From SHZI01 sp032122615 (GTDB lineage Bacteria; Pseudomonadota; Gammaproteobacteria; Steroidobacterales; GCA-2729495): a stretch of DNA of 39,399 bases. The position numbers and the translations under genes are program-made. Below are positions 1-6,927 of the stretch, one piece after another (within the stretch, counting starts at the first letter, position 1; each line of letters starts with the position of its first letter). The stretch is taken from the NCBI GenBank assembly GCA_032122615.1, contig JAQBGF010000065.1, positions 1-39,399 on the forward strand, in the 5' to 3' direction. A model generated the notes under the pieces. That model made no database searches, was not told the DNA's origin, and saw only the letters and a program-made list of their open reading frames with translations.

Positions 1-136
1 GGTTCACCGAGCTTTGCCAGTTCAAAAAGATCTGCAGCGTCATCGCGTCTTCCAGCGTCCAGGGGGAGGGCGTCATGCCGAGCAGGCCGAAGCCGAACTG
101 ATGTTCGCCGGCCTGGTTCGCGATATAGGCGTTGAC
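1..136 (-). other. Unidentified coding-like fragment in the frame next to the DsbA-like gene
   Basis: From about position 136 leftwards, the minus-strand frame offset from the DsbA-like gene reads VNAYIANQAGEHQFGFGLLG and continues with a low-arginine, natural-looking composition to the edge. I do not recognise the family. It has no start codon of its own here and abuts the point where the DsbA-like reading frame loses its similarity, so it may be the remainder of another gene fused by a deletion, or insertion-derived sequence. Confidence 0.3.
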
Positions 137-440
137 CGGCCTCGGCCATCCACTGTTTGACCATGGGGAAAAACAGTGCACAGGTTCCGCACGCCGGATC
201 GAGAAATTCGACGATGTGCACTTTTGCGGCTGGATCGCCAAGTGTTGGTGAATGCTCGCTCGCGAGAGCTGCCTGGCGCGCCATGGCATCGGATTGCAAA
301 GGCTGGGTACCTTCGTTCTCGTAAAGAACGGCCGCAGCGATGAGAGCAACGACCAGAAGTACGACGGTAGCTGTGATGAGAGTCCTGGTAGTAAGTGGCT
401 TCTCCACGTTTGCTTTGCTGCTTCGGTTTTTTTGGCTCAT
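3..440 (-). pseudogene. DsbA/thioredoxin-like protein, N-terminal part, broken and cut by the window edge
   Basis: Reading from the ATG at 440 the protein has a short polar N-terminus, one hydrophobic anchor (about residues 18–37) and then a thioredoxin-type start: GDPAAKVHIVEFLDPACGTC, with a CGTC redox pair, followed by ALFFPMVKQWMA. This resembles periplasmic membrane-anchored DsbA-family proteins (known family trait: CxxC disulfide chemistry). After roughly position 150 the frame stays open to the edge but turns into an Arg-rich string with no thioredoxin character, while a different minus frame becomes protein-like. I infer a frameshift or a deletion/insertion junction near 130–160, so the gene is probably not functional. 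There is no strong ribosome binding site; base composition is more AT-rich than the rest of the window. Confidence 0.5.
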
Positions 441-464
441 AGGGGCTCCCGTCTTAGGCTGTAA

Positions 465-846
465 TTATCGGCACGCAAGTTAGGTACGAAGTTTGCCGTA
501 TCCTGAATCTCTAACCAGCAAATACAACAGGTTTTTGCCTGGCCTTTGGCGCGCCTAATACTTTTGAGTGCCAGCATTTCCGATCTCACACCATAGCAAG
601 TTATGGTTTTTAGATACTATATGTTGTTATGCGTAAACCATGTGATCGGAATCTATGCGCAGCGCACATGGGACTGAACCGATATTCTCGCGGGCGATTC
701 TGGATTCATCAAGACATAATCAGGGGATCATCAGTCAAGTAGCCTGCCTGGCGGCCAACATCCCTCATCGTCAGATAAAACCGTAGTGGCGGGTTCGACC
801 CAACTTAGAGTTTCCTGACAAATTCTAAAAATTGAGGGATATAACG
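465..846. other. AT-rich intergenic region without recognised gene
   Basis: About 380 bases between the divergent DsbA-like fragment and the lipoprotein gene. The stretch is AT-richer than the rest of the window (for example around 590–640) and contains no reading frame with coding character, no RNA gene and no repeat that I recognise. Promoters for both flanking genes would lie here, but I cannot point to a convincing −35/−10 pair. Confidence 0.5.
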
Positions 847-1206
847 ATGAAACTGATTTCGACGATTGTTGTAGTTTTGTTCGTCAGTGGCTGCACGACA
901 ATGAAGCCTGTAGAAATGTCGCCTGAGCAGCTTCGGCAAAAAGTTTCAGCCGGCGAGATTGTAAAGGTCGGTGATTCAATCCAGATAGCCACTACCGATG
1001 GCCGTACGCACAAATTCAAAGTCACAGCCGTTACGAACGACCGTATTTCCGGGAAGGAAATCGAGATTCCCGTTGGCGATATCTTGGCCGTTCAAACACG
1101 GGAGTTTAGCGGCGGCAGGACTACTGCGCTCGCAGCGGGTGGCGTCGGTCTGATATATATCATCGGCTCTGCGATTGTTGTTGCGGCAGCGTTAGGCGGG
1201 GGATAG
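847..1206 (+). CDS. Small lipoprotein, function unknown
   Basis: This is a 119-residue protein from the ATG at 847, preceded by a GAGGGATA-type ribosome site; an upstream in-frame ATG at 832 would put a charged, unlikely extension before the signal. The first 15 residues are a lipoprotein signal peptide with lipobox VSGC, Cys16 being the lipidation site. A small soluble domain follows (residues about 20–90) with KVGDSIQIATTDGR and KFKVTAV beta-strand segments. The C-terminus is a glycine/alanine-rich hydrophobic stretch (about 92–119) that could be a membrane helix. I infer an envelope protein; no function can be named. It stands alone in the AT-rich segment left of the tRNA remnant. Confidence 0.7.
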   Translation: MKLISTIVVVLFVSGCTTMKPVEMSPEQLRQKVSAGEIVKVGDSIQIATTDGRTHKFKVTAVTNDRISGKEIEIPVGDILAVQTREFSGGRTTALAAGGVGLIYIIGSAIVVAAALGGG

Positions 1207-1340
1207 ACATAGCCAGCCAGCGCGGCTTCGTCGTTGGACATGGTGTCAACTATGTGTCCGGTTAACACCCTCACACAGAGTTAAGTGCTTCTGGTTTCGC
1301 AAGGATATCGTTTGTCGGCGCTACGCTTGAAAGAGGAATT

Positions 1341-1389
1341 TAACCCTGCCGTCGGAGGGCAGTACTCTATCCAGCTGAGCTACGGGCGC
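1341..1389 (-). pseudogene. Truncated tRNA-Arg (anticodon CCG), 5' half only
   Basis: On the minus strand from 1389, the sequence has a GCGCCCG acceptor strand, a D arm (GCTC/GAGT) with the usual AGCTGGATA loop, and a complete anticodon arm CTGCC–CTCCGAC–GGCAG, giving anticodon CCG for Arg CGG codons. The match ends right after the anticodon stem (about 1346–1341). The expected T arm and the pairing CGGGCGC acceptor strand are absent; the following bases (leftwards) do not form either. This is therefore a half tRNA, and its break coincides with the change from GC-rich to AT-richer DNA. Inference: an integration or deletion junction in a tRNA gene. Confidence 0.7.
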
Positions 1390-1523
1390 CTGAACGGGTC
1401 GCGATCATAGCGCCGCACCGCGCGCGACGTCCAACCGGGTGGCCTTGGCCGAGCCGCTGACGCTGCCCTTCCGGCCCCACCACCGCTTGCCACCCCGGGT
1501 GCCGGCGCCCATGCTTTTGCGGC

Positions 1524-2240
1524 ATGCGCACTCCTGATCTGCCCCACGACGTGTTCCTGGATATTTTCGACGCCGCCCCGGTCCGCGACCTCACGCCGGG
1601 CGAAGTGATCATCAGCGCCGGCGAACCGGCCACCCAGGTCTTTAATATTGTGTCCGGGGTCCTGCGCGTCACCCGCACGGGGACCGACGGCCGGCGCCAG
1701 GTCCTGTCCTTCCTGTTTCGCGACAATTTCGTCGGGCTGACAGCCACCGACAACTATTTTTTCAACGTCGAAGCCGTGACTGCCGCCCGCGTTGCCTGTT
1801 GCCCGCGGCGGCAGCTCGACCTGCGCCTGGGACAAGACCCGGTCGCCGAGCGCGCGTTCCTCAATATGATGTTTCGCGTCATCGAGGACATCCTCGACGT
1901 CGTCTACAGTCTCGGGCAGCGCACGGCGATCGAGCGACTGGCTGTGTTCCTGCTCTACCTCCGACACTGGCGGCGCCTGACCGACAACCTGGCGAACGAC
2001 GCTGACCCGGCACTTATGGAAATCCAGGTGCCGATGAGCCGGGAAGACATCGCGGACTTTCTCGGCCTGAAGAAGGAAACCGTGAGTCGCAGCTTTCGCG
2101 ACCTGGAAGACCGGGGCCTCATTCAGCGCCTGGATACCCACCGGATAAGGGTCGAAAGTCTGGACGGCCTGCGCCAGCTGGCCGGGAGCTGGGATTTTTC
2201 GTCGCCCCGGCGGCTGACGGGCAGCTTCACCAAGCCCTGA
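1524..2240 (+). CDS. Crp/Fnr-family transcriptional regulator
   Basis: This 238-residue regulator has an N-terminal cyclic-nucleotide-binding-type beta barrel (about residues 10–115; PGEVIISAGEPATQVFNIVSG), a dimerisation helix (about 110–150) and a C-terminal winged helix-turn-helix. The recognition helix region MSREDIADFLGLKKETVSRS (171–190) carries the E..SR pattern known in FNR/FixK proteins, which read TTGAT-like half-sites. The N-terminal iron–sulfur cysteine cluster of true FNR is absent (only a CC pair at 92–93), so oxygen sensing through a 4Fe–4S cluster is unlikely; FixK/Dnr-like behaviour is possible. The next gene, a cytochrome c, starts 77 bases downstream on the same strand, suggesting a respiration-related role. 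Confidence 0.85.
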   Translation: MRTPDLPHDVFLDIFDAAPVRDLTPGEVIISAGEPATQVFNIVSGVLRVTRTGTDGRRQVLSFLFRDNFVGLTATDNYFFNVEAVTAARVACCPRRQLDLRLGQDPVAERAFLNMMFRVIEDILDVVYSLGQRTAIERLAVFLLYLRHWRRLTDNLANDADPALMEIQVPMSREDIADFLGLKKETVSRSFRDLEDRGLIQRLDTHRIRVESLDGLRQLAGSWDFSSPRRLTGSFTKP

Positions 2241-2317
2241 CCCGGTTTTCCCCTGCCGCCGTGTCACTTATACTGCGCCCCCGCCAGCCTTCCCCAACCG
2301 TCGGATCGAGCACACAC

Positions 2318-2827
2318 GTGAGCAATCAGGATCAGAATTTCTTCAACCTCGTGATGGTGGTCATCGGAGTCCTGATCGGCGTGGCGGTGGTCCTGATTTT
2401 CCTGTCCCGAATGGTCGCCAAAGACACCCAACTGGCCTGGGTGAAGGAGGATCCGGCCTATACAGCGGCCGTCGACGCACGAATCAAGCCGGTCGGCCAG
2501 GTGAGCCTGCCCGGTGACGAGCTGGCGAGTGGCGCGATCGCCACGGCCGTCCCCGAGGCCACCGCCCCGGTAGCCGCCAAACTCACGGGCGAGCAGGTGT
2601 ACAACACGGCCTGCTTCGCCTGTCACGGCACGGGCGTTGGCGGCGCACCGAAGCTCGGCGACGCAGCGGCCTGGAAACCGCGGGTTGCCAAGGGCAAGGC
2701 CACCCTCAACAAGCACGGCCTCGAAGGCTTTCAGGGCGAAGCCGGTTACATGCCCCCCAAGGGCGGCCGCGTCGACCTGTCCGACGAGGAAATCATCGCG
2801 GCCGTGGGCTTCATGTCCGGCACCTGA
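2318..2827 (+). CDS. Membrane-anchored cytochrome c5-type protein
   Basis: The start chosen is the GTG at 2318 (VSNQDQNFF...); earlier in-frame codons give an unlikely extension. The 169-residue protein has an N-terminal membrane helix (about 10–30), an Ala/Pro/Val-rich linker (about 65–90) and one class I cytochrome c domain with haem motif CFACH (C99, C102, H103) and a probable axial methionine in YMPPKGG (M145). Size and the GG after the Met motif fit the cytochrome c5/c555 group of periplasmic electron carriers. It would shuttle electrons in the periplasm as a membrane-tethered mono-haem protein. It lies directly downstream of the Crp/Fnr regulator, which may control it. Confidence 0.87.
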   Translation: MSNQDQNFFNLVMVVIGVLIGVAVVLIFLSRMVAKDTQLAWVKEDPAYTAAVDARIKPVGQVSLPGDELASGAIATAVPEATAPVAAKLTGEQVYNTACFACHGTGVGGAPKLGDAAAWKPRVAKGKATLNKHGLEGFQGEAGYMPPKGGRVDLSDEEIIAAVGFMSGT

Positions 2828-3054
2828 TCGCACGCCTCTTGTTCTGACATCTTTGCGCCAACCCGCGTAATCGCCCTCTCACCGGGCGCCGCCTGCCTTA
2901 CATAAGAGTTTTTCTTTTCCGGCAAATTCAGTCGCTCTCACAGATCTGTGAAGCAGCCGATTGAACGCATCGTGCACGTCCTCGACAATTCGCCCGTCGC
3001 AGGACAACTCGCAACAACCCACAAGCTGCGCGACACGCTTCCGTCAGGGATCCG

Positions 3055-3792
3055 ATGGACACTGCAATTCGCAACCTATTGCCCACCATCCTGCTGTTGC
3101 TGGGCTGCCAGACTGTCACCGCAAGCACCTGGACCTTCGCGTCCGGGGGCGACTACTACTCGACCAGCGGCTCGTCTTACGGCAACCAGATTACGTTCTC
3201 CCAAGGTCTCGAGACGCTGCAGGTCAGCGCTTTGTCGAACACGGCAGATACGCCGGTGAACAGCTTCGAAACGGCCTACATCAAGCGTTTCTCGACCGGC
3301 CTCGGCGTCTGTAACCGCGAGGAAGGCAGCATCTCTTACTGTCTCAACACCAACGCCATACACCAGGTCGACAATGTCGGCCAGCAGGACCTTGTTCTGT
3401 TTCTGTTCGATTCGCAGCAGGCGATGCAGTCTCTGACCATTGATCCCTACGGCGTATGGGATCGCGATGTCAGCTTCTGGGTTGGCAACGTGTCGCCCTC
3501 ACTCTCACTGAGCGGCTCGACGTTCGCCAATCTCGGTGCTCTCGGCTTCGGCAGCCAGATGAACTCGCTGAACGGTGCCAGCGATGCGGCGCTGACCATC
3601 AGCCTTGGCGGGTACATGGGCAATGCACTGCTGGTCGGCGGCCTCTTCCCGGCCGACGGGACTCCCGATCGCTTCAAGATCCGGTCGCTGGTCACCAACG
3701 CCGGGATAAGCGTCGTGCCAGTGCCGGCAGGCGCCTGGCTGCTGCTCTCAGGCTTTGGTGTACTTGCCGGACTCCGGCGACGGCCAGCCTGA
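3055..3792 (+). CDS. Exported protein with VPXPA-type C-terminal sorting signal
   Basis: This is a 245-residue protein with an N-terminal signal peptide (residues about 1–24; cleavage near TVTAS) and a Ser/Gly/Asn-rich beta-type body. The C-terminus is a PEP-CTERM-like sorting tripartite signal: VPVPAG motif, a hydrophobic helix (AWLLLSGFGVLAGL) and an arginine cluster (RRRPA). Known of this class: the tail directs processing by an exosortase-type transpeptidase and display outside the cell, often with exopolysaccharide. No exosortase is in the window. The body contains four Cys but no enzyme motif I recognise. The start at 3055 is chosen because the signal peptide begins there. A weak hairpin separates it from the convergent comM gene. 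Confidence 0.75.
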   Translation: MDTAIRNLLPTILLLLGCQTVTASTWTFASGGDYYSTSGSSYGNQITFSQGLETLQVSALSNTADTPVNSFETAYIKRFSTGLGVCNREEGSISYCLNTNAIHQVDNVGQQDLVLFLFDSQQAMQSLTIDPYGVWDRDVSFWVGNVSPSLSLSGSTFANLGALGFGSQMNSLNGASDAALTISLGGYMGNALLVGGLFPADGTPDRFKIRSLVTNAGISVVPVPAGAWLLLSGFGVLAGLRRRPA

Positions 3793-3799
3793 TTTACCG

Positions 3800-3820
3800 G
3801 AGCCGCGCTAGCGCGGGCTC
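3800..3820. terminator. Possible bidirectional hairpin between convergent genes
   Basis: The sequence contains an inverted repeat GAGCC–GCGC / GCGC–GGCTC with one bulged G and a tiny loop, located in the 15-base space and first codons between the two convergent genes. It has no long T tract, so it would be a weak intrinsic terminator at best. Confidence 0.3.
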
Positions 3821-5322
3821 GCATTTCCCCCGATCTGCCGCTCGGCGCGGAGGCTGATCGCCTCGGCCACTTGAGCGGTACCGATCGCGTCAGTCCCTGC
3901 CAGGTCAGCCAGCGTGCGCGCGACGCGGTGAATGCCATCCTGCGCCCGACCTGACAGCGAAAACCGCTTGCTCGCCGCTTCAAGCAGAGCCTCACCAGCC
4001 CGGTCAAAGCGGCAGTAAGCACGCAGGCCGATCGCGTCGAGGCGTCCGTTGAGGCGGCCGGCACGCTGCATCTGCCGGTCGGCAGCGTTGATCACCCGCG
4101 CCCGAACCGGCGCCGAGGCCTCCGCGCACTCGCCGCCGGCCGGGCGCAGGCCGCCCCGGTTCACGCTCACAATCAGGTCAACACGATCGAGCAAGGGTCC
4201 CGACACTTTCATCTGGTAGCGGCGAATCTGGTCCGGCGTGCAGCGACACTCCTGCTCGCGGTCCCCTGAGAATCCACAGGGACAGGGATTCATCGCCGCC
4301 ACCAGCTGGAATTCGGCGGGGTATTCGACCGTGCGCAGCACGCGGGCAATCGTGATCTGCCCGGTGCCCAAGGGCTCCCGCAAAGCCTCGAGCACGGGCC
4401 GCGAAAATTCCGGCAGCTCGTCCAGGAACAGGACACCCCGGTGGGCCAGCGAGATTTCTCCGGGGCGCGGGTTGTTTCCGCCACCCACCAGTGCCGCTGC
4501 GGACGCCGTGTGATGGGGAGAGCGGAACGGCCGGCGGCGAAACTCCAGGACGCCGCCGGCGAGGGACTGGATCGCCGCCGACTCCAGCGCCTCGCTGTCG
4601 CTGAGGTGTGGCAGCAGGCCCGGCAGGCGACGCGCCAGCATCGTCTTGCCGGTGCCGGGTGGCCCGACCAGCAGCAGGTGATGGCCGCCCGCGGCCGCAA
4701 TTTCGAGTGCGCGCCGGGCGGCAGCCTGACCCCGAACCTCCCGAAGGTCCTCGAGCTCGGTCACAGGCTCCGGCGGTGGCGCCCCGCCCGCCGGCGGCAC
4801 CGGCAGCTCACCGGTGCCATTAAGGTAGTGCACGACCTCGCGCAACTCGCCGGCCAGGCGAATCCGGTCGCCGCCGACCAACGCGGCTTCAACGACACCC
4901 GCGGCCGGCACGATCGCAATTCGCTCCGCCTGCCGCGCCTTGAGCAGCGCCGGCAGCAGACCGGGCACACGACGCAGTGCTCCGGAAAAAGCCAGCTCGC
5001 CAAGAAACTCGACACCGGCCTCACGCCCGCCGCGCACCTGCCCCGACGCCACAAGGATCGCGATCGCAATCGCGAGGTCGAAGCCGCTGCCTGACTTCGG
5101 CAGGTCGGCGGGCGCGAGGTTGACCGTGATTCGCCCGTCGGGGAATTCGAGACCGGACGACTGGATAGCCGCCCGGACGCGGTCCCGGCTCTCGCGGACC
5201 GCCGTTTCGATCAACCCGATGATCGTGAACTGGGGCAGGCCGCCGGCCACATGCGCTTCGACGGTGACCTCGGGCGCCTTGAGCCCCAACTGGGCGCGGG
5301 TGAGTGTGGTGGCGAGGCGCAT
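3808..5322 (-). CDS. comM: YifB/ComM-family AAA+ ATPase (Mg chelatase-like)
   Basis: The start is placed at the ATG at 5322 (MRLATTLTRAQ) because ComM proteins begin just before this conserved segment; an ATG 30 bases upstream is possible. The 504-residue protein has the N-terminal Lon-protease-like domain (GRITVNLAPADLPKSG), a Walker A GPPGTGKT (residues 220–227), Walker B LFLDELPEF, a zinc-binding NPCPCG...CRC insert, GPLLDRVDL and the C-terminal Mg-chelatase helix domain. Known role: ComM is a hexameric helicase promoting branch migration during integration of DNA in natural transformation. Length and motifs are normal. ubiK lies 45 bases upstream on the same strand. Confidence 0.95.
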   Translation of the reverse strand: MRLATTLTRAQLGLKAPEVTVEAHVAGGLPQFTIIGLIETAVRESRDRVRAAIQSSGLEFPDGRITVNLAPADLPKSGSGFDLAIAIAILVASGQVRGGREAGVEFLGELAFSGALRRVPGLLPALLKARQAERIAIVPAAGVVEAALVGGDRIRLAGELREVVHYLNGTGELPVPPAGGAPPPEPVTELEDLREVRGQAAARRALEIAAAGGHHLLLVGPPGTGKTMLARRLPGLLPHLSDSEALESAAIQSLAGGVLEFRRRPFRSPHHTASAAALVGGGNNPRPGEISLAHRGVLFLDELPEFSRPVLEALREPLGTGQITIARVLRTVEYPAEFQLVAAMNPCPCGFSGDREQECRCTPDQIRRYQMKVSGPLLDRVDLIVSVNRGGLRPAGGECAEASAPVRARVINAADRQMQRAGRLNGRLDAIGLRAYCRFDRAGEALLEAASKRFSLSGRAQDGIHRVARTLADLAGTDAIGTAQVAEAISLRAERQIGGNASPR

Positions 5323-5367
5323 CGGCGTAGGAGCGCCTTCAGGCGCGATCACCCATTGGAGAATCGG

Positions 5368-5640
5368 CTACGACCCGCCCGCCAGATCGCTGCTGGTTTC
5401 TCCAAGCCTGGTTTCGAGGGCCTGCAACTCGGCTTCCACCCGCGTGAGCTTCTCGCGCGTGCGTTCCAGCACCCGGCGCTGCACATCGAACTCTTCCCGG
5501 CTCACCAGTTGCAGCCGTTCGAAGGTACTGCCCAGCACCGCCTCAAAATTGCGCTCGAGGTCGGCCTGCAGCGCGCGCACGCTGCCCGGCACATTGGCGG
5601 CGAGCTTGCGCGCGAGCTCTTCAACGAATTTTGCGTCCAT
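5368..5640 (-). CDS. ubiK: UbiK, accessory factor for ubiquinone synthesis
   Basis: This 90-residue protein has the BMFP/UbiK pattern: an amphipathic N-terminal helix (MDAKFVEELARKLAANVP), a short middle segment (QADLERNFEAVLGSTFERLQLV) and a long C-terminal coiled coil with leucine heptads (REEFDVQRRVLERTREKLTR). Known role: it binds UbiJ and membrane lipids and supports aerobic ubiquinone production in the Ubi complex. Its place next to comM/yifB and near glnK–amtB is a common proteobacterial arrangement. Start ATG at 5640 gives the usual family length. Confidence 0.9.
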   Translation of the reverse strand: MDAKFVEELARKLAANVPGSVRALQADLERNFEAVLGSTFERLQLVSREEFDVQRRVLERTREKLTRVEAELQALETRLGETSSDLAGGS

Positions 5641-5720
5641 GTATTTCGCTCCAGTTTTCCAGTGTTCGAGGCGCCGTCACCCGAGGTTGCCCCACAACGA
5701 ATCAATTGGTTCACAGCCGC

Positions 5721-5737
5721 GCCCCGATATGGTGCAG
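5721..5737 (+). promoter_or_regulatory. Possible NtrC-binding half-site
   Basis: TGGTGCA at 5731–5737 matches one half of the NtrC palindrome (consensus TGCACCA–N3–TGGTGCA). The opposite arm CGCCCCG is poor (4 of 7). It lies about 65 bases upstream of the −24 element of the sigma-54 promoter, a normal enhancer distance. Confidence 0.3.
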
Positions 5738-5798
5738 CGCTGGCTGCCCGTGCCGGCACGTCACGCCGGAAACGCAGGCCCGGCAGGCTTTTGTGCTG

Positions 5799-5816
5799 CT
5801 GGCACGGTTCGTGCTT
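5799..5816 (+). promoter_or_regulatory. Sigma-54 (RpoN) promoter for the porin–glnK–amtB operon
   Basis: CTGGCACGGTTCGTGCTT has the −24 GG (5801–5802) and −12 GC (5813–5814) separated by exactly 10 bases, with a perfect TGGCAC and a near-consensus TGCTT. The position, about 75 bases upstream of the porin start and ahead of glnK–amtB, agrees with the known NtrC/RpoN control of ammonium genes. Transcription would begin near 5826. Confidence 0.75.
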
Positions 5817-5890
5817 ATAGCCCACGTCGGCAGCGTATTGATCGTGCCAGCACCCCCCCAAGCACACAAGAAGCATTTAGGAGTGAATTC

Positions 5891-6544
5891 GTGGTGAAAC
5901 GAGTATTGACGACGTCCGGTATCGCGCTGCTGTGCACGCTGGCTGCCAACGCACAGGCCGTCGAAGTGACGGCCAACATCGGCTACATGTCCGAGTACAT
6001 CTTCCGGGGCATATCCCAGAGCGACTCCTCTGCCATGGGCGGCGTGGATGCCAGTCTCAACGGCTTCTACGTGGGCACCTGGGGTGCCGACGTGGAGCAG
6101 GGCCTCGAAGTGGACCTGTACGGCGGCTACAACGGCTCAGTTGGCGATTTCACCTTCGGCGTCGGCGGCACCGGCTACTTCTATACGGACTCCTTTGACG
6201 ACGATTACAAGGAAGTGAACCTGAGCCTCGGCTACAAGATCTTCAGCATTTCTGCGGCCATCGGCGAATACGACAACTTCGAGGAAGCGTCCCTCGACTA
6301 CACCTATATCGCACCCCGGGTGGACTACGAGGGCTTTTACGGCCTCGTCGGCCTGTTCAGCCAGGACTTCGACACCACCTACTACGAGGCGGGCTACGGC
6401 AACGAGCTCGAGCCCATCGGCGTCGACTACAAGATTTCCCTGATCTACACGGATGACACCTCCATCACGGACAGTGACGACAGTGACAGCGGGGAAACAT
6501 CCCTGATGTTAAGCGTCAGCAAGTCATTTGGCCTGGTCGACTAG
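5891..6544 (+). CDS. TorF-family putative porin (TIGR02001 type)
   Basis: The start is GTG at 5891 (or GTG 5894), 7–10 bases after AGGAG at 5879–5883; the reading frame happens to stay open far upstream, but that part is antisense to comM and ubiK. The 217-residue product has a signal peptide (VKRVLTTSGIALLCTLAANAQA), then the family hallmark NIGYMSEYIFRGISQS and alternating aromatic beta strands rich in Gly, Tyr and Asp, ending in the outer-membrane-type KSFGLVD. Known: small beta-barrel proteins of unknown substrate, frequently placed before glnK–amtB, so a role in uptake of nitrogen compounds is a fair inference. Stop TAG overlaps the AGGAG ribosome site of glnK. Confidence 0.85.
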   Translation: MVKRVLTTSGIALLCTLAANAQAVEVTANIGYMSEYIFRGISQSDSSAMGGVDASLNGFYVGTWGADVEQGLEVDLYGGYNGSVGDFTFGVGGTGYFYTDSFDDDYKEVNLSLGYKIFSISAAIGEYDNFEEASLDYTYIAPRVDYEGFYGLVGLFSQDFDTTYYEAGYGNELEPIGVDYKISLIYTDDTSITDSDDSDSGETSLMLSVSKSFGLVD

Positions 6545-6554
6545 GAGTACGCAA

Positions 6555-6893
6555 ATGAAACTCATCACCGCAATCATCAAGCCGTTCAAGCTCGACGACG
6601 TGCGCCAGGCCGTCACCGAGATCGGCATCCAGGGCATCACCGTCACCGAGGTGAAGGGCTACGGCCGACAGCGCGGTCACACGGAGCTCTACCGCGGCGC
6701 CGAGTACGTGGTGGATTTTCTGCCCAAGACCAAGATGGAACTGGCCGTCGACGACGACATCGTCGAGCAGGTCGTCGAGGCGATCGTTAACACCGCGCGC
6801 ACCGGCAAGATCGGCGACGGGAAGATCTTTGTGACCCACCTGGATGAGGTGGTCCGCATCCGCACCGGCGAGACCGGCGGCCAGGCCGTCTGA
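6555..6893 (+). CDS. glnK: PII nitrogen regulatory protein GlnK
   Basis: This is a 112-residue PII protein starting at the ATG at 6555, 7 bases after AGGAG. It has the conserved N-terminus MKLITAIIKPFKLDDVR, the T-loop RGHTELYRGAEYVVDFLPK with Tyr51 (uridylylation site), and the B-loop ARTGKIGDGKIFV for ATP/2-oxoglutarate. Known role: a trimeric sensor of 2-oxoglutarate and glutamine that plugs AmtB when nitrogen is plentiful and tunes NtrB and adenylyltransferase. It is called GlnK rather than GlnB because amtB follows 34 bases downstream and a sigma-54 promoter precedes the operon. Confidence 0.95.
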   Translation: MKLITAIIKPFKLDDVRQAVTEIGIQGITVTEVKGYGRQRGHTELYRGAEYVVDFLPKTKMELAVDDDIVEQVVEAIVNTARTGKIGDGKIFVTHLDEVVRIRTGETGGQAV

Positions 6894-6927
6894 GTCCGAT
6901 CAACAGAAATCGAGCAGGAGATACCCA

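Noticed and set aside
252..464. Plus-strand 70-residue frame opposite the DsbA-like fragment
   Set aside because: It is the shadow of the minus-strand frame with signal anchor and CGTC motif, and has no family character.
1380..2267. Long minus-strand frame opposite the Crp/Fnr gene
   Set aside because: High-GC antisense frame, rich in Gly/Arg/His and without a motif; the plus strand has clear cNMP and HTH motifs.
4940..5890. Long plus-strand open frame that continues into the porin gene, suggesting a 534-residue protein
   Set aside because: This part is antisense to comM and ubiK, is rich in Arg/Ser and has no domain; the porin has its own ribosome site and signal peptide at 5891.
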